Below, one piece after another: positions 10,649-18,154 of a stretch of 36,735 bases of DNA. The DNA lies in assembly GCA_010032545.1 (NCBI GenBank), contig RGPT01000010.1, positions 1-36,735 on the forward strand, given 5' to 3'. Every line of letters starts with the position of its first letter. Positions within the stretch are counted from its first letter, which is position 1. The position numbers and the translations under genes are program-made. The notes under the pieces are model-generated. The model saw only the letters and a list, made by a program, of their open reading frames with translations, did no database searches and was not told the DNA's origin. The DNA is from Alphaproteobacteria bacterium (GTDB lineage: Bacteria > Pseudomonadota > Alphaproteobacteria > Reyranellales > Reyranellaceae).

Positions 10649-11551
10649 ATGGCGGTGGCCTTTGACCTGCAGGGCCATCGTGGCGCCCGCGGTCTGGCGC
10701 CGGAGAACACACTGGCGGCCTTCCGCATGGCGCTCGCGCTGGGTGTCACGACGCTGGAGACCGACCTGGCCGTCACCAAAGACGGCGTCGTGGTGCTTGG
10801 CCACGACCCGCGCCTCAATCCCGACCTGGTGCGCGGGCCCGACGGTCAGTGGATCGCCGCCCCCGGCCCCGCCATCCGGTCGCTGACGCGGGCCGAACTC
10901 GAGCGCTACGACATCGGCCGGATCAATCCGGCAAGCAAGTACGCGTCGCAGTTTCCCCAGCAGAAGCCCGTCGACGGCGAGCGCATCCCGACCCTGGCGG
11001 CGCTCTACGCGATGGCAGGCCCGAACGTCCGCTTCAACATCGAGACCAAGATCGACCCCGCGAAACCGGACGAGACCCTGGATCCCGTGCAGTTCACCCG
11101 GGTGGTGGTGGACGTCATCCGGGCAGCCAACGCCGCAGAACGCACGACGCTGCAATCGTTCGACTGGCGGACGCTGCTCGAAGCCCGGCGTATCGCCCCG
11201 GAGATCAAGACGGCCTGCCTCACCATCGAAAGCAACAACATGGACACGGTACGGCGGACCACAGGCCAGCCTTCGGCCTGGCTCGGTGGACTCGACCTGG
11301 CCGCCGCGGGCGGTTCGCTGCCACGCCTTGTTAAGTCGGCAGGTTGTGCCGTCTGGTCGCCCTTCTGGCGCAACGTGACGGCCGACAGCGTCACGGAAGC
11401 CCATGGCCTTGGCCTGAAGGTGATCCCGTGGACGGTGAATACCGCGGCGGAGATGGCGGCGCTGGTCGACCTGGGCGTCGACGGCCTGATCACCGACTAT
11501 CCCGACCGGGCCCAGCCCGTTCTGGCGGCAAAAGGGCTAAAAGCCCGCTAA
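10649..11551 (+). CDS. Glycerophosphodiester phosphodiesterase family protein
   Basis: GDPD enzymes hydrolyse glycerophosphodiesters to glycerol-3-phosphate and an alcohol. Seen in the 300-residue product: GHRGARGLAPENT (catalytic His10, Arg11), ETDLAVTKDGVVVLGHD (metal ligands Glu37 and Asp39, catalytic His52), the RFNIETKID strand, and C-terminal WTVNTAAEMAALVDLGVDGLITDYP. No signal peptide is present, so a cytosolic enzyme is expected. The start is set at ATG 10649, seven bases after the protease stop; an upstream extension would overlap that gene. It completes the lemA-M48-GDPD operon and may recycle phospholipid headgroups. Confidence 0.92.
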   Translation: MAVAFDLQGHRGARGLAPENTLAAFRMALALGVTTLETDLAVTKDGVVVLGHDPRLNPDLVRGPDGQWIAAPGPAIRSLTRAELERYDIGRINPASKYASQFPQQKPVDGERIPTLAALYAMAGPNVRFNIETKIDPAKPDETLDPVQFTRVVVDVIRAANAAERTTLQSFDWRTLLEARRIAPEIKTACLTIESNNMDTVRRTTGQPSAWLGGLDLAAAGGSLPRLVKSAGCAVWSPFWRNVTADSVTEAHGLGLKVIPWTVNTAAEMAALVDLGVDGLITDYPDRAQPVLAAKGLKAR

Positions 11552-11555
11552 GCGG

Positions 11556-11586
11556 TTGACTCCGCGCCTATCGTGTTCTGTATACA
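11556..11586 (+). promoter_or_regulatory. Predicted promoter and operator of the GntR gene (leaderless mRNA)
   Basis: TTGACT (11556-11561) is followed 17 bases later by TGTATACA (11579-11586), a perfect dyad that overlaps the -10 region. Transcription would begin at about 11591-11593, which is the A of the gntR ATG, and no ribosome site is present. TGTATACA resembles operators of FCD-type GntR regulators, so autorepression is likely. Inferred by eye. Confidence 0.5.
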
Positions 11587-11592
11587 AATCCG

Positions 11593-12264
11593 ATGCGTCC
11601 CTTTGCACCCGAGCCTGACCTGTCCGAGCGAATCCACGACGCCGTGCTCGACGCCATCTGTTCCGGCGAGCTGAGACCGGGCACCCGCATCACCCAGGAA
11701 GAACTGGCCCAGCAGTTCGGCGTGTCGCGCCAGCCCGTGTTGCAAGCGATGATGCTGTTGCGGCGCGAGGGCTTTCTGACCGATGCCGGCCGCAAGGGTG
11801 TGTGCGTGACCCTGCTGGATGTCGAGCACGCCCGCAACCTCTACGTCGTGCGGGCCGCCCTCGACGGCGCGGCGGCACGGCTGGCTGCCGCACACTATAC
11901 GCCGCACCTCGTCCAGCGTGGCCGCTCGCTCCTCGATGTCGGCCGGCGCGCCGTGGCCAGCGGCCATATTCCCACCGTCATCGAAGCCGATATCGACTTC
12001 CATCTCTTCGTCTACGAAGCCTCGGGCAATCCGCTGATCGGCGAAACCGCCCAGCCGCATTGGCAGCATCTGCGCCGGGTCATGGCCGCCGCCCTGAGCC
12101 AGGAAGACCTGCGTGTCAGCGTCTGGGACGAACACGAAGGCATCCTGCGTGCCCTGGAGGCCGGCGAGGCGGGCGAAGCCGAAGCGCTCTGCCGCGGCCA
12201 CGCCGAGCAGATGGCCGACATTCTCACGGGACGCCTGAAAGCCGTGATCTCGAAAGCGGCCTGA
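11593..12264 (+). CDS. GntR family regulator, FCD (FadR-like) subfamily
   Basis: This is a 223-residue regulator with an N-terminal winged helix-turn-helix (about residues 8-75: IHDAVLDAICSGELRPGTRI, EELAQQFGVSRQPVLQAMML, LRREGFL) and a C-terminal helical FCD ligand domain. That domain keeps the metal-binding set: DIDFH (Asp/His), a later His in QPHWQHLRRV, and CRGHAEQM. FCD regulators usually respond to small carboxylic acids or sugar acids. The following oxygenase and SAF-domain dehydrogenase genes are the likely targets, since they lie 26 and about 850 bases downstream in the same direction. No Shine-Dalgarno is seen before the ATG. Confidence 0.9.
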   Translation: MRPFAPEPDLSERIHDAVLDAICSGELRPGTRITQEELAQQFGVSRQPVLQAMMLLRREGFLTDAGRKGVCVTLLDVEHARNLYVVRAALDGAAARLAAAHYTPHLVQRGRSLLDVGRRAVASGHIPTVIEADIDFHLFVYEASGNPLIGETAQPHWQHLRRVMAAALSQEDLRVSVWDEHEGILRALEAGEAGEAEALCRGHAEQMADILTGRLKAVISKAA

Positions 12265-12290
12265 AGAAACGAAGCAAAGGAGGAACCGCC

Positions 12291-13091
12291 ATGAAGCTCA
12301 CACCCGAGCAACTCAAGCAGTTCGACGACGACGGCTACCTGTTCTTTCCGAATTATTTCTCCTCGGAGGAAACGGCGATCCTGAAGTCGGAGATCCCCGG
12401 CGTCTTCGCCCAGCGCCGCGAGGAGAACGTGCGCGAGAAGACCGGCGACGTGGTCCGCACGGCTTTCGCCGTGCATACCTACAATCCGGTGTTCGAGGCG
12501 CTGGTCCACAGCCCGCGCTTCGTCGAGCCAGCCGAGCAGCTGCTCCGGGACAAGACCTACATCCACCAGTTCAAGATCAACGGAAAGGCCGCCTTCGACG
12601 GCGACGTCTGGCAGTGGCACCAGGATTACGGCACCTGGAAAGCCGATGACGGCATGCCCGAGGCGCGCGCCATGAACCTTGCCGTGTTCGTCGACGAGGT
12701 GAACGAATTCAACGGGCCTCTGTATTTCATTCCGAAGAGCCACAAGAAGGGCGCGATCGAGGCCAAGCACGACCTCACCACGACGTCGTATCCGCTATGG
12801 GTGATCGACAACGATGTCATCGCCAAGCTGGTAAAGCAGGGCGGCATCGTGGCGCCCAAGGGCGGCCCGGGCTCGGCGATCTTCTTCCACGGCACGCTGG
12901 TCCATGGCAGCCCGCCCAACATGTCGCCGTGGGACCGCCAGATCATCTATGTGACCTACAATTCCGTGCAGAACGCCATCACCCGGTACAAGCGGCCGGC
13001 CTATATCGCCCATCGCGATTTCACGCCGATCGATGCCTGGGAGGACGATTGCGTGACGCGCGCTGCCCGCCAAAAGGTCGCGGCGGAATAA
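12291..13091 (+). CDS. PhyH-family Fe(II)/2OG dioxygenase, ectoine-hydroxylase-like
   Basis: This 266-residue phytanoyl-CoA dioxygenase family protein carries WQWHQDYGTWKADDGMP, very close to the EctD signature F-x-WHSDFETWHxEDGMP. Iron ligands are His110, Asp112 and His205 (FHGTLVHGSPPNMSPWDR), and the 2-oxoglutarate Arg is 216. Gln93/Lys95 (HQFKIN) also resemble EctD positions. EctD hydroxylates ectoine, and relatives hydroxylate proline or other small zwitterions, so a small amino-acid-like substrate is plausible. No ectABC genes are nearby, so it is not named ectD. It has an excellent AAAGGAGGAA site, and it lies between the GntR gene and a SAF-domain dehydrogenase with tight spacing (26 and 22 bases). 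Confidence 0.88.
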   Translation: MKLTPEQLKQFDDDGYLFFPNYFSSEETAILKSEIPGVFAQRREENVREKTGDVVRTAFAVHTYNPVFEALVHSPRFVEPAEQLLRDKTYIHQFKINGKAAFDGDVWQWHQDYGTWKADDGMPEARAMNLAVFVDEVNEFNGPLYFIPKSHKKGAIEAKHDLTTTSYPLWVIDNDVIAKLVKQGGIVAPKGGPGSAIFFHGTLVHGSPPNMSPWDRQIIYVTYNSVQNAITRYKRPAYIAHRDFTPIDAWEDDCVTRAARQKVAAE

Positions 13092-13113
13092 CAAGTCAAT
13101 TCCGGAGGAAACA

Positions 13114-14478
13114 ATGAGTCTCCATCGCATGCTCATGGCCCGCGCGGCCGAAGCCAATCCCTTGCGCATCGGCGTGATCGGCGCCGGCAAGTTCGGCTCG
13201 ATGTACCTGTCGCAGATCCCGACGACGCCCGGCATCCACCTGTTGGGCATCGCCGACCTCTCGCCGCCGCGCGCGCGCGAGAACCTTGCACGGCTGGGCT
13301 GGAAGCCTGAAGTGACGGGGGCCACGTCGTTCGCCGAGGCGCGCAAGCACGGCAGCACCTATCTCACCGAGGATTGGCGTGCGCTGGTCAGCCATCCCGA
13401 GATCGACATCATCGTCGAATCGACCGGCGATCCGATCGCCGCCGTCGAACATGCATTGGAAGCGTTCAAGCACGGCAAGAGCGTGGTGATGGTCACCGTC
13501 GAGGCCGACGCCTTCTGCGGCCCGCTGCTCGCGCGCCGCGCCGCCCAGGCCGGCGTGATCTACAGCCTCGCCTACGGCGACCAGCCGGCGCTGATCTGCG
13601 AGCTGGTCGACTGGGCCCGCACCTCGGGCTTCGAGGTAACGGCGGCCGGCCGCGGTCACAAGTGGCTGCCGCACTTCGCGCAGTCGACGCCGGAGACGGT
13701 ATGGAAATACTGGGGCCTGAACGAGGAACAGGCCAAGCGCGGCGGCCTCAATCCCAAGATGTTCAATTCCTTCCTCGACGGCTCCAAGCCCGCCATCGAG
13801 AGCACGGCGGTCTCCAACGCCACCGGCCTCACGCCGGCGCCGGACGGCCTCGCCTTCCCGCCGTGTTCCGTAGAAGACCTTCCGTTCGTGATGCGGCCGA
13901 TCTCGGAAGGCGGCCAGCTCCATCACAAGGGCCAGGTCGAGGTGGCCTCGTCGCTCGAGAAGGACGGCCGCGCCATTCCCTACGAGATCCGCAAGGGCGT
14001 GTGGGTCGTGTTCGAGGCCGCCACCGACTACCAGAAGAACTGCTTCGAGGAATACATGCTCTGCACCGACCCCAGCGGCCGGTACTCGGTGATGTACAAG
14101 CGCTGGCACCTGATCGGCCTGGAAGTCGGCATGTCCGTGGCCTCGATCGGTCTGCGCAAGGAACCGACCGGCTGCCCGATCGGCTTCCACGCCGACGTAA
14201 TCGCCACAGCCAAGCGCGACCTCAAGCCCGGCGAGATGCTGGACGGCGAGGGCGGCTACACGGTCTACGGCAAGCTGTTCCCATCGGAGAAGTCGACGAC
14301 GCTCGGCAGCCTGCCGCTCGGCCTCGCTCACAACGCGAAACTCCTAAAGCCGATCAAGGCAGGCCAATCCCTCACCTATGCCGACGTGGCGATGGACGAG
14401 ACGCTGACGGCGGTGAAGATCCGCCGCGAGATGGAGCGGGACTTTGCCCCAGCCGCAGCCAGGATCGCCGCGCAATAG
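13114..14478 (+). CDS. NAD(P)-dependent homoserine-dehydrogenase-like oxidoreductase with C-terminal SAF domain
   Basis: This is a 454-residue protein of the COG4091 type (predicted homoserine dehydrogenase with SAF domain). A Rossmann motif, GVIGAGKFGSMY, is at residues 20-31, and a catalytic-type domain follows with GDQPALICELVDWA and GRGHKWLPHFAQSTPETVW. From about residue 365 a SAF segment reads ATAKRDLKPGEMLDGEGGYT and later LKPIKAGQSLTYADVA. SAF domains also occur in FlgA and sugar-acid dehydratases, so database labels such as FlgA would be wrong here. The reaction is unknown; it may process the product of the upstream oxygenase. GGAGG lies 7 bases before the ATG. An inverted repeat follows the gene. 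Confidence 0.82.
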   Translation: MSLHRMLMARAAEANPLRIGVIGAGKFGSMYLSQIPTTPGIHLLGIADLSPPRARENLARLGWKPEVTGATSFAEARKHGSTYLTEDWRALVSHPEIDIIVESTGDPIAAVEHALEAFKHGKSVVMVTVEADAFCGPLLARRAAQAGVIYSLAYGDQPALICELVDWARTSGFEVTAAGRGHKWLPHFAQSTPETVWKYWGLNEEQAKRGGLNPKMFNSFLDGSKPAIESTAVSNATGLTPAPDGLAFPPCSVEDLPFVMRPISEGGQLHHKGQVEVASSLEKDGRAIPYEIRKGVWVVFEAATDYQKNCFEEYMLCTDPSGRYSVMYKRWHLIGLEVGMSVASIGLRKEPTGCPIGFHADVIATAKRDLKPGEMLDGEGGYTVYGKLFPSEKSTTLGSLPLGLAHNAKLLKPIKAGQSLTYADVAMDETLTAVKIRREMERDFAPAAARIAAQ

Positions 14479-14590
14479 AAGGAACTTCCATTCAGCTCTG
14501 GAAGAAGACCCGCCAGGAGCTGGTCACCAATGACTAGGGCAATCGCTTATGGCCCAAATTGCCGTAAATGGTTGCGTTCGGAGGTCAGAG

Positions 14591-14690
14591 AAAGATCCTT
14601 GGCTTCGCTCAGGATGACACCGTCGCTGGGGCTTTCGCAGTGCGCCAATACAAAAGATGAGTGTCATCCTGATCGAAGCGAAGGATCCTT
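14591..14690. repeat. Long imperfect inverted repeat in a 311-bp gap without genes
   Basis: Between the SAF gene (ends 14478) and def (ends 14790) there is no credible coding sequence. The gap holds two 30-base arms, 14591-14620 and 14661-14690, that are reverse complements with three mismatches. The arm core is GATCCTTxGCTTCGxTCAGG. Forty bases lie between them. As RNA this would be a long stem-loop between convergent genes. Its form (CTTCGCTC-type arms ending in GGATGACAC) looks like a dispersed intergenic hairpin repeat found in many bacterial genomes. It may stop transcription from both sides. Confidence 0.8.
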
Positions 14691-14789
14691 GAGGCGTATG
14701 CGGTTGCCTTGCCTTAGCAGGTGAGAGGAAACGCCGAGAGGCACGCCGTCATCATCACACCGGTCGGCACCGAGTAGGTCTCGCCAAAC

Positions 14790-15365
14790 CTACAGCGCGT
14801 GTTCGGGATCGTTGACCTGGTCCTTGGCCGGCGCCTTGCCCTCGGCCTCGTCGCGTTCCTTTTCCTTCCGCGCCTTGAGCAGCTTGCGCAGGATCATGTT
14901 GCGCTTCAGCGACGAGATGTGGTCGATGAACAGAATGCCGTCGAGATGGTCGATCTCATGCTGCACGCAGGTCGCGAGCAGGCCTTCGCAGGCCAGTTCC
15001 TGCGTCTTGCCGTCGCGATCGAGGTAGCGCACCCGCACCGTTGCCGGGCGCGCCACTTCGGAATAGTGCTCGGGCACCGACAGGCAGCCTTCCTCGTAGG
15101 TCACGTCCTCGTCCGAGGCCTCGACGATCTCGGGATTGGCCATGAACAGCGGCCCGGTCTTGGTCTCCTCGCGGTCGATGTCGAGCACGATGACGCGCTT
15201 CAAGGCACCCACCTGCGGAGCGGCGAGGCCGATGCCGGGGGCGGCGTACATCGTCTCTAGCATGTCGTCCATGAGCTGGCGTATGCCCGCATCGACCACG
15301 TCGACTGGCAGGGACTTCTTCTTCAGGCGCGGATCGGGAGCCGTCAGGATGGGGAGGAGAGCCAT
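14790..15365 (-). CDS. def: Peptide deformylase
   Basis: PDF removes the formyl group from nascent N-terminal formyl-methionine. All three motifs are intact in 191 residues: GIGLAAPQ (residues 44-51), EGCLS (92-96, with metal ligand Cys94) and HEIDHLDG (136-143, with metal ligands His136 and His140 and catalytic Glu137). The C-terminal extension (KARKEKERDEAEGKAPA) is charged and probably disordered, as in other alphaproteobacterial PDFs. It lies 41 bases after argB on the same strand and is probably co-transcribed with it. There is no fmt downstream, unlike the common def-fmt order. Confidence 0.95.
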   Translation of the reverse strand: MALLPILTAPDPRLKKKSLPVDVVDAGIRQLMDDMLETMYAAPGIGLAAPQVGALKRVIVLDIDREETKTGPLFMANPEIVEASDEDVTYEEGCLSVPEHYSEVARPATVRVRYLDRDGKTQELACEGLLATCVQHEIDHLDGILFIDHISSLKRNMILRKLLKARKEKERDEAEGKAPAKDQVNDPEHAL

Positions 15366-15406
15366 GGCGGGTAAATATGCAGCAAGACAGGGCTATTCAA
15401 GGACTA

Positions 15407-16321
15407 TCAGGCGCGCTTGACCATGGTGCCGATGCCGGACTCGGTGAAGACCTCCAGCAGGAGGGCGTGCGGCACACGGCCGTCCATGATCACGGCAGCC
15501 TCGACACCGCTGTTCACCGCATCGATGCAGTTCTCGACCTTGGGGATCATGCCGCCCGAGATGGTGCCGTCGGCGATGAGGGCCCGGGCCTGCTCCACCG
15601 TCATGTCCTGGATGAGCTGGCCGTTCTTGTCGAGGACGCCGGGCACGTCGGTCAGGAACAGCAGGCGCTTGGCCCGCAGGGCGCCGGCGATGGCGCCGGC
15701 GGACGTGTCGGCGTTGATGTTGTAGGTGAGCTCGTCGTCGACGCCGAAGCCGATCGGCGCCACCACCGGGATAACATCGGCCCGGCGCAGCTGCTCCAGC
15801 ACCATGACGTTGATTTTGGCCGGTTCGCCCACCTGCTTGAGATCGACCTTCAGCAGTTCCCCGGTCTTGGGATCGCGCATCTCCACGACCTTGCGCGCCA
15901 GGATCAGGTTGCCGTCCTTGCCGCAGATGCCGACGGCGATGCCGCCGCACTCGTTGATGTCGGCCACGATCGCCTTGTTGATCGAACCGGCCAGCACCAT
16001 CTCGACGATCTCCATGGTCGCGGCATCGGTGACGCGCAGCCCATTGACGAAGGTGCTCTTGATGCCGACGCGCTCCAGCATCTTGTTGATCTGCGGGCCA
16101 CCGCCATGGACCACGATGGGGTTCATGCCGACCTGCTTCATCAGCACGACGTCGCGCGCGACCAGGTCGCCCAGCTTGGGATCGGTCATGGCGTGGCCGC
16201 CGTACTTCACCACGAACGTGGCGTCGTTGTGCCGGCGCATGTAGGGCAGCGCCTTGGAGATGGTCTCCGCCATGCGGATGAGCCGCCTCTGTTCTTTGTC
16301 GGTCTGAACCGGCTCGGCCAT
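15407..16321 (-). CDS. argB: Acetylglutamate kinase
   Basis: ArgB phosphorylates N-acetyl-L-glutamate, the second step of arginine synthesis, and is the usual site of feedback control. The 304-residue length fits the family. Seen: KYGGHAM (residues 39-45), HGGGPQIN (72-79), the inner motif [30 protein letters not shown], and near the end [19 protein letters not shown] and [10 protein letters not shown]. The N-terminal helix (residues about 10-30, [18 protein letters not shown]) is the extension linked to hexamer formation and arginine inhibition, so feedback control is likely. In many alphaproteobacteria argB directly follows engB; here about 1.8 kb with three other genes lies between them. 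Confidence 0.96.
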   Translation of the reverse strand: MAEPVQTDKEQRRLIRMAETISKALPYMRRHNDATFVVKYGGHAMTDPKLGDLVARDVVLMKQVGMNPIVVHGGGPQINKMLERVGIKSTFVNGLRVTDAATMEIVEMVLAGSINKAIVADINECGGIAVGICGKDGNLILARKVVEMRDPKTGELLKVDLKQVGEPAKINVMVLEQLRRADVIPVVAPIGFGVDDELTYNINADTSAGAIAGALRAKRLLFLTDVPGVLDKNGQLIQDMTVEQARALIADGTISGGMIPKVENCIDAVNSGVEAAVIMDGRVPHALLLEVFTESGIGTMVKRA

Positions 16322-16344
16322 TTCTCGTGCCCCGATCGTGAAAA

Positions 16345-16385
16345 GCCCTCTCCGCCCGCCTCGTGAGAAGGAGGGGGGAGAGGGC
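16345..16385. repeat. REP-like hairpin between argB and the 2OG oxygenase gene
   Basis: GCCCTCTCC (16345-16353) and GGAGAGGGC (16377-16385) form a perfect 9-bp outer stem, with G/C-rich inner pairing (CCCGCCTC against GGAGGGGG). The outer arms resemble those of the hairpin at 3213-3236. It stands in the short divergent region upstream of both argB and the oxygenase gene, which is an unusual place for a terminator. Confidence 0.6.
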
Positions 16386-16457
16386 CAAGGTCAGATGTGC
16401 AATATATCAGTCGCGTGCCGGATAGAAGAGCATCCTGCAACGCGGCAGGATGTCCAG

Positions 16458-17129
16458 ATGATCGACACCGAAACGCTCGACACCCGGGGCTTCGCCGTCA
16501 TTCCGGGCCTGCTGGGCCCTGCGGCGTGCCGCGACCTGGCGGCGCTGTGGCCCGACGAGGGGGTCTTCCGCAAGAAAATCGTCATGCAGCGACATGGCTA
16601 TGGCCGCGGCGAGTACCAGTATTTCGCCTATGCTCTGCCCGAGCCGGTCGAGCGGCTGCGGCAGACGCTGTATCCGCCGTTGGCCGCGATCGCCAACCGC
16701 TGGAACGAGCAACTGGGATCGGAAAGGCGCTTTCCGCCGACCCTGACGGCCTGGCTGCGGGAATGCCATGCCGGCGGCCAGAAGCGGCCGACACCGCTGC
16801 TTCTGCGCTACGGGCCCGGCGACTACAACTGCCTGCATCGGGACCTTTATGGCGACCTTGTCTTTCCGCTCCAGGTTGCCATCCTCTTGAGCGAGCCCGC
16901 GCGGGACTTCACCGGCGGCGAGTTCCTGTTGGTCGAGCAGCGGCCCCGCCAACAATCACGTGGCGAGGTCGTTGCCCTGAAGCAGGGCGACGCCGTGGTC
17001 TTTGCCGTCAACGAGCGACCCGTGGCAGGCGCCCGGGGCTTCCATCGCACAGCGATGCGCCATGGCGTCTCGAGCCTGCGCGAAGGCGAGCGTTTTACCC
17101 TCGGCATCATCTTCCACGACGCCGCTTAG
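16458..17129 (+). CDS. 2OG-Fe(II) oxygenase (prolyl-hydroxylase-like)
   Basis: This 223-residue non-heme iron oxygenase has a double-stranded beta-helix core: LLLRYGPGDYNCLHRDLYGD with His127-x-Asp129, then FTGGEFLLVEQRP, LKQGDAVVFAVNERPV, the distal His in TAMRHGVSSL (His202) and Arg212 ten residues later. The layout resembles the P4Hc/AlkB-like group; the substrate is unknown. ATG 16458, after GGCAGGA, is preferred because the homologous region starts with IDTETLDTRGFAVIPGLL. A longer form from ATG 16395 is possible but looks non-conserved. It converges on the VOC gene (13 bases between stops). It is one of three unrelated 2OG oxygenases in this window. Confidence 0.85.
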   Translation: MIDTETLDTRGFAVIPGLLGPAACRDLAALWPDEGVFRKKIVMQRHGYGRGEYQYFAYALPEPVERLRQTLYPPLAAIANRWNEQLGSERRFPPTLTAWLRECHAGGQKRPTPLLLRYGPGDYNCLHRDLYGDLVFPLQVAILLSEPARDFTGGEFLLVEQRPRQQSRGEVVALKQGDAVVFAVNERPVAGARGFHRTAMRHGVSSLREGERFTLGIIFHDAA

Positions 17130-17142
17130 CGGTTTGCCAATC

Positions 17143-17532
17143 TCAACGGTCCCGGCGATAGCTCACCACCTCGTATTCGATTCCGTCGGGATCGAGGAAA
17201 TAGAACCGGCGGCCAGGGTCGTAGTCGTCGCGGCCAAACGGCCTGAGGCCGACAGCCCGAACCCGCGCCTCGACGTCGGCGAGGTCGTCGACCTCCACGC
17301 CGATATGGTTGAGCGGCCGGCCCTTGGCGAAATCGTCCGGCGTGTAGCGGACATCACGCCCTGCGTAGAGCGCGACATAGTGCTCATCCGATCCGACATG
17401 GATCGTGTGACCACCATCCCGGGCGGCCCCGCGCCACCGCACATGCCACCCGAACAAGGCCTCCATCAGGCGGGACGTACGTTCCGGGTCGGTGACGGTG
17501 ACGTTTACGTGTTCTATGCGCGGACTGGACAT
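17143..17532 (-). CDS. VOC family (glyoxalase/bleomycin resistance-type) protein, likely SoxR target
   Basis: This is a 129-residue vicinal-oxygen-chelate protein: RIEHVNVTVTDPERTSRLME at the start, a central strand with HYVALYAG, then RPLNHIGVEVDDLADVEARV and FYFLDPDGIEYEVVSY. His in EHVNVTV, His in NHIGVEV and Glu in DGIEYEVV are the usual metal ligands. Such proteins detoxify methylglyoxal, fosfomycin or bleomycin, or cleave aromatic rings; this one cannot be placed more closely. ATG 17532 is chosen because GGGAG lies 11 bases upstream; ATG 17568 would add 12 unconserved residues. A SoxR box sits in its promoter, so it is probably induced by redox-active compounds. Confidence 0.82.
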   Translation of the reverse strand: MSSPRIEHVNVTVTDPERTSRLMEALFGWHVRWRGAARDGGHTIHVGSDEHYVALYAGRDVRYTPDDFAKGRPLNHIGVEVDDLADVEARVRAVGLRPFGRDDYDPGRRFYFLDPDGIEYEVVSYRRDR

Positions 17533-17578
17533 CGCGATCGGCTCCCTTGGAACAGCGTTGACGGGCATTCGCTTGCCC

Positions 17579-17609
17579 AGCCTGCAATCTCAACCTAACT
17601 TGAGGTCAA
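17579..17609 (-). promoter_or_regulatory. SoxR-type promoter with SoxR box upstream of the VOC gene
   Basis: Read on the minus strand: TTGACC (17609-17604), a 19-base spacer, then CAGGCT (17584-17579). The spacer overlaps an 18-base dyad (17588-17605, plus strand TCTCAACCTAACTTGAGG) that matches 15 of 18 positions of the E. coli soxS box CCTCAAGTTAACTTGAGG. A stretched 19-base spacer with the operator inside it is the hallmark of SoxR/MerR-activated promoters. The start would be near 17572, 40 bases before the VOC ATG. The soxR gene begins 24 bases to the right. Confidence 0.75.
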
Positions 17610-17629
17610 GCTTCTCCTGGATCCATTGG

Positions 17630-18154
17630 ATGCCGCCCCCTCTGCTGTCGATCGGCGACCTGTCCCGCCGCACCGGGCTTTCTGTCTCGGCCATCCGCTT
17701 CTACGAGGCGCGGGGCCTGGTGCAGGCGATCCGCACGCGCGGCAACCAGCGCCGTTTCCTGCGCGCCGACATCCGGCGCCTTTCCTTCGCGCTGATTGCC
17801 CAGCAACTGGGGCTGAAGCTCGCGGACATCGAGACTGAGCTTGCGACACTGCCGCAAGGCCGGCCGCCGACACGTCGAGACTGGCAGGCCATCAGCAAAC
17901 ATATAAGAACGGCCCTTCAGGCTAGGATCGAGATGCTCGAGAAGACCCGCGATCTGCTGGATGGTTGCATCGGCTGCGGGTGCCTGTCGCTCGACAAATG
18001 CGGCCTCTACAACCGCGACGACCGCGCCGCGCGAGCCGGCACCGGGCCCCGCTTCCTGCTGGGCGACCGGCCGCAGGACTTCGACAATACAGACGGCTCG
18101 ACCAACGGCTCTGCGCGCGTCAGCTCACCGCGGCCGCCACGATCTCGGCCCTGA
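17630..18154 (+). CDS. soxR: Redox-sensitive MerR-family activator SoxR
   Basis: SoxR is a [2Fe-2S] dimer that activates promoters when its cluster is oxidised by redox-cycling compounds. In the 174-residue product the MerR helix-turn-helix (LSIGDLSRRTGLSVSAIRFY, then RTRGNQRRFLR) is followed by a dimer helix and the cluster motif CIGCGCLSLDKC, with Cys113, 116, 118 and 124 in the exact C-x2-C-x-C-x5-C spacing of E. coli SoxR. It then continues with the typical GTGPRFLLGD. The C-terminal tail (GSARVSSPRPPRSRP) is longer than usual and its last 35 bases overlap the 3' end of engB on the other strand. It is divergent from its likely target, the VOC gene. Confidence 0.93.
   Translation: MPPPLLSIGDLSRRTGLSVSAIRFYEARGLVQAIRTRGNQRRFLRADIRRLSFALIAQQLGLKLADIETELATLPQGRPPTRRDWQAISKHIRTALQARIEMLEKTRDLLDGCIGCGCLSLDKCGLYNRDDRAARAGTGPRFLLGDRPQDFDNTDGSTNGSARVSSPRPPRSRP

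Noticed and set aside
12291-13091. Ectoine hydroxylase (ectD) as a firm name
   Set aside because: The signature is close but not identical, the protein is shorter than EctD (about 300), and no ectoine synthesis genes are present.
14530-14724. A 64-codon frame between the SAF gene and def
   Set aside because: Most of it is the inverted repeat translated; it has no motif and no ribosome site.
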